Shown: positions 8,392 through 17,041 of the stretch, piece by piece
Numbering within the stretch: position 1 is the first letter of the stretch
Layout: each line of letters starts with the position of its first letter
Assembly (NCBI RefSeq): GCF_021952865.1
Contig: NZ_CP040792.1
Span: forward strand, 868,001 to 932,000
Origin: Clavibacter californiensis
GTDB taxonomy: Bacteria; Actinomycetota; Actinomycetes; Actinomycetales; Microbacteriaceae
DNA length: 64,000 nt
Direction: 5' to 3'
The notes under the pieces: model-generated
Databases searched by the model: none
What the model was told of the DNA's origin: nothing
The model's input: only the letters and a program-made list of their open reading frames with translations
Translations under genes and position numbers: made by a program

Positions 8392-10311
8392 ATGCCCTCC
8401 TCCCAAGCTCTGCCCGTCGACCCGACCGCTGGAACCCTGACACCCCTCGCCATCGATCAGGTCCAGCTGGACCCGGAGGGGTTCTGGGGACGCAGGGTCG
8501 CCGTCAACGCGACCGCCACCTTCGAGCACAACCTCGGCTGGCTGGAGCGCGCCGGATGGCTACGCAACTTCGACCTTGCCGTCGGGGGCGGACTCGCCGA
8601 AGGCCGTCGCGGACGCGAGTTCGCCGACTCCGAGGTCTACAAGACCCTTGAAGGGCTCTGTTGGCACACCGCCGGACGTCAGGACCCGGAGACCGAGTCG
8701 CTCATCCGCGGTCTCACCGCCCGCATCGTGAGCGCGCAGGAAAGCGACGGCTACCTCGGCACCCGCTTCGGCCGGCACGGTCAGGCCGAGCGTTATAGCG
8801 ACCTCGAGTGGGGCCACGAGCTGTACAACGCCGGACACCTCCTCCAGGCCGCGGTCGCGCGACTGCGCACCCACGGTGAGGACGAGTTCACGCAGGCTGC
8901 GCGCCGTCTCGCGGACCACATCTGCTCGGAGTTCGGGGCGAACGGCCGCCAGACAGTCTGCGGACATCCGGAAATCGAGGTGGGGCTCATCGAGTTCGCC
9001 CGCGCAACGGGGGAGGGACGCTACCTCGAGCAGGCCCGCCTGTTCCTGAACCGACGCGGCCACCAGAGCCTGGAAGACATCGAGTTCGGACGCGCCTACT
9101 TCCAGGACGACGTCCCGATCCGCGAGGCGGAGGTCCTGCGCGGACACGCGGTGCGCGCCCTCTACCTCACGTCCGCGGTGGTCGACGTCGCCGTGGACAC
9201 TGACGACGCCGAGCTGCTCGCGATCGTCGAGCGGCAGTGGGAGGCCACAGTCGCACGCCGCACCTACATCACCGGTGGAATGGGCTCGCATCACCAGGAC
9301 GAGGCATTCGGCGCCGACTTCGAGCTGCCCAACGACCGCGCGTACTGCGAGACCTGCGCCGGTGTCGGCTCGATCATGCTCTCGTGGCGGCTGCTGCTCG
9401 CTACCGGTCGCCCGCGCTACGCGGACCTGATCGAGCGCACTCTGTACAACATCATCGCCACCGCTGTCTCCGAGGACGGCCGCTCCTTCTTCTACGCGAA
9501 CACCCTCCACCGGCGCGAGCCGGGCGCCGCGTCCTCTCCGGATGAGCAGTCCAAGCGCGCGGACTCCAGTCAGCGAGCGGCGTGGTTCGACGTCGCCTGC
9601 TGCCCCAACAACCTCGCCCGCACCTTCGCCACGCTGTCCGGCTACCTCGCTAGCACGGACGCGAAGGGTGTGCAGCTGCACCAGTATGCGTCCGCCACGA
9701 TCTTCGCTGCTCTTCTCCAGGGAAACGTCTCGCTCGAGGTCTCCAGCGACCTGCCGGAGCGGGGGAGAGTCACCGTCACCGTCACGCGCACACCCGCCGA
9801 GCCGTGGACTCTGACGCTGCGGATCCCGACCTGGGCGACGAACGCGAACATCGTCGTCGTCTCCGCCGACGGGGAAGCTGCCGAGACGCCGACCGGACCA
9901 TTTCACGGCACGGTCCACCTCGAACGGCGTTTCCGCGTCGGCGACCGGATCGAACTCCACCTCCCCTTCGAACCCGTCATCGTGCAGCCCGACGAGAGGA
10001 TCGATGCCACCCGCGGCACCGTCGCCGTCCAGCACGGACCGGACATCCTCTGCCTTGAATCCGTCGACCTCCCCGCCGGGGCCCACGTCGACGACATCGC
10101 CTTGGACGCCCGAGCGGTCCCGATCGCACGAGGTGGGCGGGTGACCCTCGCCGGCAGCATCGCCGAACGCGACGAGCAAGAATGGCCCTTCTCCACACTC
10201 CCTCGAACCCCGCACCGGCGGCCGCTGACCGTGGCGCTCTCCCCGTACCGGTCATGGGGATCCCGAGGTCCCGTGTCGATGCGCATCTGGCTTGCCGTGA
10301 ACCACTCCTGA
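8392..10311 (+). CDS. Beta-L-arabinofuranosidase, GH127 (HypBA1-like)
   Basis: A 639-residue enzyme, close to the 658 residues of Bifidobacterium HypBA1. It should release L-arabinose from beta-1,2-arabinofuranosyl chains such as those on hydroxyproline-rich plant glycoproteins. The catalytic set is complete: Glu304 (general acid/base equivalent), zinc ligands Glu320 and Cys322 in YCETCAG, and Cys403-Cys404 in WFDVACCPNN, with Cys403 as nucleophile. The spacing of these residues matches HypBA1 closely. No signal peptide, so it acts on imported sugars. The start at 8392 has GAAGGA seven bases upstream; a longer frame from 8314 overlaps the permease and is unlikely. Confidence 0.93.
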   Translation: MPSSQALPVDPTAGTLTPLAIDQVQLDPEGFWGRRVAVNATATFEHNLGWLERAGWLRNFDLAVGGGLAEGRRGREFADSEVYKTLEGLCWHTAGRQDPETESLIRGLTARIVSAQESDGYLGTRFGRHGQAERYSDLEWGHELYNAGHLLQAAVARLRTHGEDEFTQAARRLADHICSEFGANGRQTVCGHPEIEVGLIEFARATGEGRYLEQARLFLNRRGHQSLEDIEFGRAYFQDDVPIREAEVLRGHAVRALYLTSAVVDVAVDTDDAELLAIVERQWEATVARRTYITGGMGSHHQDEAFGADFELPNDRAYCETCAGVGSIMLSWRLLLATGRPRYADLIERTLYNIIATAVSEDGRSFFYANTLHRREPGAASSPDEQSKRADSSQRAAWFDVACCPNNLARTFATLSGYLASTDAKGVQLHQYASATIFAALLQGNVSLEVSSDLPERGRVTVTVTRTPAEPWTLTLRIPTWATNANIVVVSADGEAAETPTGPFHGTVHLERRFRVGDRIELHLPFEPVIVQPDERIDATRGTVAVQHGPDILCLESVDLPAGAHVDDIALDARAVPIARGGRVTLAGSIAERDEQEWPFSTLPRTPHRRPLTVALSPYRSWGSRGPVSMRIWLAVNHS

Positions 10312-10403
10312 TTCCCGGGCCAGGTCCTGCCTTCGGGTGGACCCTCGCTCCTCCGCGGCGGCCACCGGTCACCGTATCCGCACTTCGATGAAGAAGGCAG
10401 AAC

Positions 10404-13400
10404 ATGTCCCTCACCTCACGCAGAGCCTCCCGGCTGCTCGCGGCACTCACGATCAGCGTAATCGCCGCAGCAGGATCGGTGGTGGTCGGCCAGACCGCCG
10501 ACGCCGCCACCAGCTACCCCTACAGGCTCGCCTCCGACAAGATCCGCGCGAGCTTCGCCGCGGACGGATCGATGCAGTCGCTCAAGATCGTCGGCGACCT
10601 GCACGACACCGAATACCTGATGAACCCGGACAGCGCTCCGGAGCAGGCCTCCGAGACCAACAGCAAGTACCGCCAGTGGTTCGGGAACCTGATGTTCTCT
10701 TACGCGAACGGCACGGGAGCAGTGTCGAGTACCGGTGTCGGCGCGAACCCCTGGAAGACCGCGTGGACCTCCCAGTCGGCCGACGGCCGCACCGTCTCGG
10801 CGACGTCGAGCAGTGTGACGGTCACCCACCAGAACTCCACCAACGCGGAAGGCGTCAAGGGCTTCACCGTCACCGAGACGTACTCCCTCGCCGCTGACGG
10901 GTCCCTGGTCTGGAAGCAGGACGTCAAGAACACCGCTGCCACGCAGCTCGTCATCGGCGACTGGGGTGTCCCCGTCCCCGGCAACGAGCTGTGGAAGCAG
11001 GGCGACTCGATCTACGAGACCCGCGTCCTCACGCACTCCTATGTGGGCAAGAACGGCTCCTACGTCACTCTCGAGCGTCCCAGCGGCCAGGGCCCGTTCA
11101 TCGCCATGACCGCCGACACCGCATCCGGCTCCGGATTCGAGTATCAGGACCGCTGGCGCACCGAGGAAGTCGGTAATACCTCCTGGGCCTGGAACTCGGC
11201 GAACGAGAGCTCGAACATCAAGGGCCTCAACATCTACTACCCGCACTCCACCGCGATCCAGAAGACCAACCGCGGCTACATCGGCTCCAGCAGTGTCGCC
11301 ATCGCGCCCGGCGCGACGAAGAGCTACACCTACCGCATCGGCAAGGTCGATGACGACGCGGCACTCAAGCAGACGATGTTCGATCGAGGGCTGCTCGACA
11401 CCACGGTGGTCCCCGGCCTCATCGTGCCCATCGACCGTCGCGCAGAGATGGCGTTCAGGATCAAAGGCACCATCACGTCGGTCACCGCGCGCAACCGCAA
11501 CGACCTCAAAGGGGCAGCGCCCACGAACCCCGTCGTGACGTTCTCCCGGAGCAACGGCGACTACCGGATCTACGGGATGACCTTCGACCGCACGCAGCTG
11601 GGCGCCAACGACGTCACCGTCTCGTACACGGACCAGACCGGCGCCGCACGGCAATCCGTCCTCCAGTTCTCCGTGATCGACAGTGTCGCGGGGCTCCTCG
11701 ACACGCACGCGAAGTTCATGGTCGAGAAGACCCAGTGGAAGCCGTCCGACGGGCTCCCAACAACCGACATCCGCAACTACACCTTCGACGACTGGATGAT
11801 GAACGCCCCCGACGGCAGCCTCGCCACCGCGACGAACGCCCCTCAGGGCCGCCGCAACGAATACGCCGGCTACTACGGGCTCGGCGACGACTGGGGACTC
11901 CCGCACGGCCAGTTCCTCGCGGAGAAGCTCGTCGCCCTGCCCGACACCACCCAGATCAAGGCCCTCGACGACTACCTCCAGAAGGCCGTCTGGGAGAACC
12001 TGATGGGCAACACCTCGCCCACCGCCGCACCGAAGTACACCGTCTACGACTTCTGGGAGCAGGGGAAGCCCGGCAGTCTGAACACCACACCCGGCTATCG
12101 CGGCTACGCCTACCCGCACGTCTACAACACGTTCTTCGGCATGTACAACATCGCCAAGCAGAACCCCTCAGCCATCACCTACGCCCACCCCGCGCAGTGG
12201 TACCTGACGACGGCCTATGGGATCTTCAAGGAGCTCTACGAGGGACCCGTCGCCTACAACTGGGAGACCGGACTCATGGGCGAGCTCTCGACCCCCGATC
12301 TCATCGCCGCACTGCGCGCCGAGGGACTGGACATGCAGGCCAACGACATCGAAGCGAAGATGGCGATCAAGTACGCCAACTTCTCCTCCAACGCCTACCC
12401 CTACGGATCCGAGTACAGCTACGACAACACGGGGGAGGAAGCGGTCTACACCCTCGCCAAGCTGAACGTGAACGACGACAAGGCGAACGCACTGCGCGTC
12501 ATGCGCGACATCGTCGCCAAGACGGAAGCCGCCCGCGGCCGCATGCCTGTCTGGTACTGGTACTCCGACCCCACCACCATCACGGGCGAGAACTGGTGGC
12601 AGTTCCAGTACAGCGCCTCCCTTGCCGGCTACACGATGGACGACTACATCAACCACACCTCGGCCCTCGAGACCGGAACCACGGCCATCACCGCCGCGCG
12701 CCGCGCCGAGCTGCAGCGTCTGAACTACGCCGGAAAGGTGGCAGGACTGGCGACCATCAACTCCGGCCAGATCAGCAACGCGCCGGCCAACATCGGAGCT
12801 GCATCGTGGTCCTACCAGGCCGAGCGCGGCAACCTCGGCACCCTCGGGGTCGGCGGAGGCCCGAACGTCAAGCTGAACAACGGCTGGCGCGGCATGACCG
12901 GCGAGAGCGATCTCGGACTGTGGGGCACCCTGCAGACCCTCAGCGCCGACGTCGTCACCGACGACCCGATCTTCGGAGTCGTCGGATACGGAGCGGACGT
13001 CTCGCGGGATGCCTACTCCACCACCGTCATCCCGAAGGACGGCCTGCAGCGCCGCCTCAACCTGGTCACTCAGCAGCTGTCGGTCGATCTTGAAAACGAC
13101 GCCTACTCGCAGGCGATCGTCGGCTCGAACAGCGCCGACCTGCGCCTGGATATGCTCAACCGCACCGGCACTGCACACTCCGGCATCGCCGAAGTCAGCG
13201 GGCTCGCCCAGGGCAGCTACGCGGTCATCGTGAACGGCGTACGCCAGCGCACCGTGAACGTCTACCGCCCCGCGTCCCTCGCAGGAACGCTTCCCGCTCC
13301 GATTCGCGTACCGTTCGATGCGCCCGCGGGCAGCACGTACATCGTCCACCTGGTCTCGACCGCCCCAGGCGCGAATGCGGCGCCGACCGTCAATGCCGGT

Positions 13401-14291
13401 CCGGACCAGACCGGGCTGTCCCTCGGACTCGATCCGATCCAGCTCAGCGGATCCGCCTCCGACGACGGACTCGGTTCGCCGAACGGAACCCTGACGACGC
13501 AGTGGAGCGTGCAGTCCGCCCCTGCCGGTGCGACCGCAACCTTTGCATCGCCGACAGCTCGCCGGACGTCTTCGTCGGTGAGTGCCGCCGGCACCTACGT
13601 GTTCGCACTCCGGGCCGGCGACGGTGCCCTCGCAAGCACTGACACGGTGTCCGTGACCGTTCAAGCGCTGCAGCCGCTCCCCGCCGACTGGGTGACCTAC
13701 ACCTTCGGGTCATCATCGAATGACACTGTGCCGGACAGCTCCGGCAACGGCAACGCGCTCGCACTCAAAGGGGCCGCGGCGACCGCCACCGACGGCACGG
13801 CGGGCGTGCTGCGGCTGAATGGAAGCGACGGCGCGTACGCCCAGCTGCCAGCGGACATCCTGTCGCGCTCAAAGGACCTGACCATCTCCATGAGGGTGAA
13901 GGTCGACTCGATCTCAACCTTCGGCCGGCTGTTCGACTTCGGCAGCAGCACCCAGAAGTACGTGTTCCTCACGCCGAAGTCGACTGACGGGAAGCTCGGG
14001 CTCGCCCTGACGACCTCCGGTAATGGAGCGGAGACACGGATCCCGACGAACTTCACGATGAACGCTGGGCAGTGGACCGACATCAAGGTGACGTTCAAGG
14101 CGAACGCGAACGGCACGACGACGGGAACGATCTTCGCCAATGGAGTGCAGGTCGGGCAGAACACCGCCATGCCGATCGCTCCGAAGGACCTCGGCCGCAC
14201 CAGCGGCAACTACCTCGGCAAGTCGCAGTTCCCCGACCCGTACCTCGCTGGCAGCTTCGACAGCTTCGAGATCGACGGAGTCGTGCGCTAG
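10404..14291 (+). CDS. Secreted DUF5695-like protein with PKD and LamG-type domains
   Basis: A 1295-residue secreted protein of unproven activity. It has a signal peptide (about 1-34), an N-terminal beta-sandwich-like region (to about 320), a central helical region (about 430-800) with many aromatic and acidic residues, a beta region, a PKD/REJ-like domain (about 992-1090, starting PTVNAGPDQT) and a LamG/concanavalin-like carbohydrate-binding domain (about 1092-1295). The layout beta-sandwich, (alpha/alpha) barrel, beta-domain is that of many glycosidases. I associate the core with DUF5695, with moderate certainty. As last gene of the arabinofuranosidase operon it is probably the extracellular enzyme that cleaves a plant glycan before import. 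Start supported by GAAGG six bases upstream. Confidence 0.7.
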   Translation: MSLTSRRASRLLAALTISVIAAAGSVVVGQTADAATSYPYRLASDKIRASFAADGSMQSLKIVGDLHDTEYLMNPDSAPEQASETNSKYRQWFGNLMFSYANGTGAVSSTGVGANPWKTAWTSQSADGRTVSATSSSVTVTHQNSTNAEGVKGFTVTETYSLAADGSLVWKQDVKNTAATQLVIGDWGVPVPGNELWKQGDSIYETRVLTHSYVGKNGSYVTLERPSGQGPFIAMTADTASGSGFEYQDRWRTEEVGNTSWAWNSANESSNIKGLNIYYPHSTAIQKTNRGYIGSSSVAIAPGATKSYTYRIGKVDDDAALKQTMFDRGLLDTTVVPGLIVPIDRRAEMAFRIKGTITSVTARNRNDLKGAAPTNPVVTFSRSNGDYRIYGMTFDRTQLGANDVTVSYTDQTGAARQSVLQFSVIDSVAGLLDTHAKFMVEKTQWKPSDGLPTTDIRNYTFDDWMMNAPDGSLATATNAPQGRRNEYAGYYGLGDDWGLPHGQFLAEKLVALPDTTQIKALDDYLQKAVWENLMGNTSPTAAPKYTVYDFWEQGKPGSLNTTPGYRGYAYPHVYNTFFGMYNIAKQNPSAITYAHPAQWYLTTAYGIFKELYEGPVAYNWETGLMGELSTPDLIAALRAEGLDMQANDIEAKMAIKYANFSSNAYPYGSEYSYDNTGEEAVYTLAKLNVNDDKANALRVMRDIVAKTEAARGRMPVWYWYSDPTTITGENWWQFQYSASLAGYTMDDYINHTSALETGTTAITAARRAELQRLNYAGKVAGLATINSGQISNAPANIGAASWSYQAERGNLGTLGVGGGPNVKLNNGWRGMTGESDLGLWGTLQTLSADVVTDDPIFGVVGYGADVSRDAYSTTVIPKDGLQRRLNLVTQQLSVDLENDAYSQAIVGSNSADLRLDMLNRTGTAHSGIAEVSGLAQGSYAVIVNGVRQRTVNVYRPASLAGTLPAPIRVPFDAPAGSTYIVHLVSTAPGANAAPTVNAGPDQTGLSLGLDPIQLSGSASDDGLGSPNGTLTTQWSVQSAPAGATATFASPTARRTSSSVSAAGTYVFALRAGDGALASTDTVSVTVQALQPLPADWVTYTFGSSSNDTVPDSSGNGNALALKGAAATATDGTAGVLRLNGSDGAYAQLPADILSRSKDLTISMRVKVDSISTFGRLFDFGSSTQKYVFLTPKSTDGKLGLALTTSGNGAETRIPTNFTMNAGQWTDIKVTFKANANGTTTGTIFANGVQVGQNTAMPIAPKDLGRTSGNYLGKSQFPDPYLAGSFDSFEIDGVVR

Positions 14292-14317
14292 CCGCACCCG
14301 AAGGACCAGCGCTCAAC

Positions 14318-14350
14318 CGGTCGTCGCCCCTCCTCGCGGGGCGACGACCG
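14318..14350 (+). terminator. Strong hairpin terminator of the arabinofuranoside operon
   Basis: Perfect 13-base stem CGGTCGTCGCCCC / GGGGCGACGACCG with a 7-base loop, 27 bases after the stop codon. It is followed by a moderately T-rich tail. Confidence 0.8.
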
Positions 14351-14553
14351 CTTCGGCGTTTCTTCCCGCGGACCGCCTCTGCGCGTCAGCCCCCAGCCCC
14401 GCTGGTGCCACCATGCCGAGACGGTGCATGTGGAGGACCACCGGCTCTCCGCCTGTGACGGCGGCATCGAGCGCAACGCGTGACAGCAGACCTCCTCCGG
14501 ATCAGAGGAACGCCGCGAATATCCTCGACCGAGGCCGGCTAGGTACTGGTCGC

Positions 14554-14820
14554 TCAGTCGTGGCAGCGTCGTGAGTGCAGCGGAACGGGGCACCTCCTCG
14601 TGAGCAGACGGACACGACCGAGCCCGCGCAGGAGCAGGGTGCGCAGCGTCCGGATCCCGTCGGGGAGCCACTTCGCGGTCTCCGCCGCCGACCGCTCGCG
14701 CGCACCCTCCGCCGGCCACAGGCCCGCCTCGACCTGGCGGGCCGCGTAGTCCTCGTCGGCGGCGGCCATCATCTCGGCGAACTCGGACGGGGTCATGGGG
14801 CGCACGGTCACGGAGGGCAT
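14554..14820 (-). pseudogene. GNAT acetyltransferase, N-terminal remnant at island edge
   Basis: The first 60 or so residues (VTVRPMTPSEFAEMMAAADE through AAETAKWLPDGIRT) look like the start of an actinobacterial GNAT acetyltransferase. After about residue 65 (near 14630) the similarity stops and the frame reads arginine- and cysteine-rich nonsense. The acetyl-CoA-binding motif is missing, so the gene is inactive. Codon use in the good part is core-like, whereas sequence below 14.6 kb is island-like, so the break probably marks the island junction. Confidence 0.65.
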
Positions 14821-14910
14821 GCAGCGCATGGTCGCAGGGGCGGGCGCGCCCGCGGCCGGGCTGTCCACGTCAGTCGCCGCGGCGGCGTTCCCCGGGAGCC
14901 GAGGCGAGCG

Positions 14911-15870
14911 TCAGCCGCGCGGGCGCAGCCCGTCGCGGATCCACGCGACCTCGGCGCGCAGCAGCTCGGCGCCCGGGCCGACGGGGGCGTGGTCGAGCTC
15001 GAGGGACGCGCGCGTGTCGAGCACGATCGGGTGCGCCGCGGCCCACGGGTGCGCGCCGCCGTCGACGCCGGCCTCGAGCGGGACGATGCGTCCGCGCCAG
15101 CCGAGCTCGTCGGCGATGACGGCGACGATCTCGGCGGCCGTCAGCGGATCCGGGTCGGCGGCGTTGAGGATCCGCGCGCCCGGCACGTCCGCGACCCGCG
15201 CGATGAGCGCCGCCGCGTTCGCCGCCGCGGTGAGGTGGTCGACGGACGCGCCGCGGTCGGCGAGCTCGATCGTCTCCGCGCCCGCGAGCATCCGCTCGGC
15301 GATGGCGCGCGTGCGGGCGTTCCTCGCCCACCGGCCGTGCACCTTGGACGGGCGGATCACGGTGACCGGCAGTCCGCCGTCGAGCGCCGCCCGCTCCACG
15401 GCGACCTTCGAGGGCGCGTATCCCTCGCGCGTGAACGGATCGGTGCCGTCGGCGGCGGGCGGCAGGGTCGCGTTGTCCTCGGGGATCGGCACGGGGAAGC
15501 GCGGCGGCTCGTCGCCGTTGATGTGGCGTCCAGCGTCGTCGACGTACACGGCGCGCGAGGACGCGACGACGACGGATCCGCTCGCCCGCATCACCGGCAG
15601 CAGCGCCTGGACGTCGGCCGCCGTGAACGCGACGAGGTCGACGAGCAGGTCGACGCCGTCGCTGGTCAGCCGCTCGATGCCGCGGGCGTCGGCGCGGTGG
15701 AGCGGGTGGAAGCGCACGCCGAGGTCCTGGAGCTCGGCGGGCATGAGGTCGGGATCGCGACCCGTCACGTCCACCGACCACCCTTCTCGGGCCAGCCGCT
15801 CGGCCGTCGCGCCGCCGATGGCTCCGGTGCCGCCGAGGACGAGGGCGCGACGCGAGGGGGAGGAGAGCAC
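14911..15870 (-). CDS. NAD-dependent epimerase/dehydratase family protein
   Basis: An extended short-chain dehydrogenase of about 319 residues. The Rossmann motif GGTGAIGG sits near the N-terminus, and YAPSKVAVE resembles the YxxxK catalytic block. The substrate is unknown, probably a nucleotide sugar or related compound. The start at GTG 15870 is chosen because TATGCT, a -10-like element, lies 8 bases upstream and the glycine-rich loop is then correctly near the N-terminus. The longer frame to 16170 only reads antisense through the cytidine deaminase remnant. Confidence 0.82.
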   Translation of the reverse strand: MLSSPSRRALVLGGTGAIGGATAERLAREGWSVDVTGRDPDLMPAELQDLGVRFHPLHRADARGIERLTSDGVDLLVDLVAFTAADVQALLPVMRASGSVVVASSRAVYVDDAGRHINGDEPPRFPVPIPEDNATLPPAADGTDPFTREGYAPSKVAVERAALDGGLPVTVIRPSKVHGRWARNARTRAIAERMLAGAETIELADRGASVDHLTAAANAAALIARVADVPGARILNAADPDPLTAAEIVAVIADELGWRGRIVPLEAGVDGGAHPWAAAHPIVLDTRASLELDHAPVGPGAELLRAEVAWIRDGLRPRG

Positions 15871-15889
15871 GGTCGTCGAGCATAGGGGC

Positions 15890-16108
15890 CCGCGCGGCCG
15901 CGTCGGCGTGGCGATGGCGGCGGTGGGCGACGGGGGTCGCGGGAGCGCCCCACCGTGCGGCCGGTGCCGCCAGGTGATGCTGGACCTCCAGCCCGGCATC
16001 CGCGTGGCCGTGCCCGGTGCGGATGGACCGGAGATGGTCGCGATCGGCGAGCTGCTGCCTGTCGCGTACGTGATGCCCGACGCGCAGGCGACCGCGAGCG
16101 TGCGATGA
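15890..16108 (+). pseudogene. Cytidine deaminase-like gene, C-terminal remnant
   Basis: A plus-strand frame ending at 16108 encodes the second half of a cytidine/blasticidin-S deaminase: the zinc motif PCGRCRQ (cysteines both present) followed by a VAVPG...ELLPVAYV tail. The N-terminal half carrying the first zinc ligand and the catalytic Glu (normally HAE) is absent; upstream the frame runs antisense through the epimerase gene. It is therefore a decayed fragment, truncated at about 15890. Confidence 0.7.
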
Positions 16109-16283
16109 GCACGTGTGCCGCGATGGCGGCGGATGGTGGAGAGCTCCGGAAATCGAACCAGACGAGGCACCCCGATAGGTGCGCTCCCCGAACGGATGAC
16201 AACCTAGCGGATCCGCCTGGGCTGCCGCACGTCGGCCGTCGCGCTGGGGACGCCGAGGTCGCGACGCGAGTGGGGAGGGGGCG

Positions 16284-17009
16284 TCAGGCGCCGACGGTCC
16301 GCACCCGGACCGTCTCGCCGTCGTCCTCCAGCTCGAACGTCAGCGTGGTGCCCAGGGGGAACGCGTCGCGGAGCTCCTGCGGCTGGTCGGCCGTGACGAC
16401 GAGCGCGGTGCGCGCGGGGACGGCGCCGGTCGCGCAGCCCTCGGGGCCCTCGACCGAGCCGTCCTGCTTCGCGGGGCCCGCCACCAGGCAGACCACCTCC
16501 TTACCTGTCATCGACTCGACCCTCGGCACGCGTCCGACCGAGATGCCGTGGAACGGCGCGAAGAGCGAGCCGGGGGCGATGGATCCCGTGTCCACCGAGA
16601 GGTAGGTCGCGTTGTCCGGCACCGGCGGCGGCTCGAGCGCGAGCATCGCGACGGTGCCGCGCTCGTCGCCGAGCCACCAGGCGGTGCCACCCGCGGCGGC
16701 GACCGCGACGATCACGAGGGAGGCGGCCCAGGTGGCGGCGAGACGCGGGCGGAGGCGGGTGCGCGCCCGTGTCCGCCGTGCCGCGGGTCGGTCGCCGCGC
16801 GGATGCCCGGCGGCCGGGGCTGCGGCGGCCGACGGGCCGGCCGAGCCGTCGTCCCGCGGGTCCACCGCAGCGACGCCCGGGCGCACCGTGTCCCGCCCCT
16901 CGAGCTCGCGCAGCCGCGCGAGCGAGGCGGCATCGCGCGGGTCGCGATCGGGCCCGAACACGCGCCGGCGCAGCTCCGCGATCTCCGCGCGCCGGTCGTC
17001 GTCGTCCAT
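16284..17009 (-). CDS. Hypothetical single-pass membrane protein
   Basis: A 241-residue protein. The N-terminus is charged (MDDDDRRAEIAELRRRVFGP) and followed by a Pro/Ala/Arg linker. One transmembrane helix (around 90-112, AATWAASLVIVAVAAAGGTAWWL) precedes an exported domain with two cysteines. The short motif IAELRRRVFGPD resembles the cytoplasmic tail of other actinobacterial one-helix proteins, but I recognise no function. ATG start; CACGAT six bases upstream may be the -10 of a leaderless transcript. Confidence 0.75.
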   Translation of the reverse strand: MDDDDRRAEIAELRRRVFGPDRDPRDAASLARLRELEGRDTVRPGVAAVDPRDDGSAGPSAAAAPAAGHPRGDRPAARRTRARTRLRPRLAATWAASLVIVAVAAAGGTAWWLGDERGTVAMLALEPPPVPDNATYLSVDTGSIAPGSLFAPFHGISVGRVPRVESMTGKEVVCLVAGPAKQDGSVEGPEGCATGAVPARTALVVTADQPQELRDAFPLGTTLTFELEDDGETVRVRTVGA

Positions 17010-17041
17010 CCCCGCATCGTGTCATGGGCGGGCGATCCCGC

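Larger units (their letters stand above)
1..14630. other. Probable genomic island for L-arabinofuranoside utilisation
   Basis: The genes here (two GH127-type enzymes, GH51, LacI, sugar ABC importer, a large secreted putative glycosidase) form one catabolic locus. Their codon use is visibly less G/C-extreme at third positions than that of genes beyond 14.8 kb. The right edge lies against an acetyltransferase gene that keeps only its N-terminal half (14554-14820), as if the island removed the rest. The left edge is outside the window. No integrase, transposase or flanking repeat is visible, so transfer is an inference from composition and the broken neighbour. The right boundary is approximate. 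Confidence 0.55.

Noticed and set aside
16130-16190. tRNA-like sequence on the minus strand (GGTTCGATT loop, acceptor-like GCTCTCC followed by ACCA)
   Set aside because: No D arm and no 7-base anticodon loop; total length about 50 bases. It may be chance or a decayed tRNA, not a functional gene.
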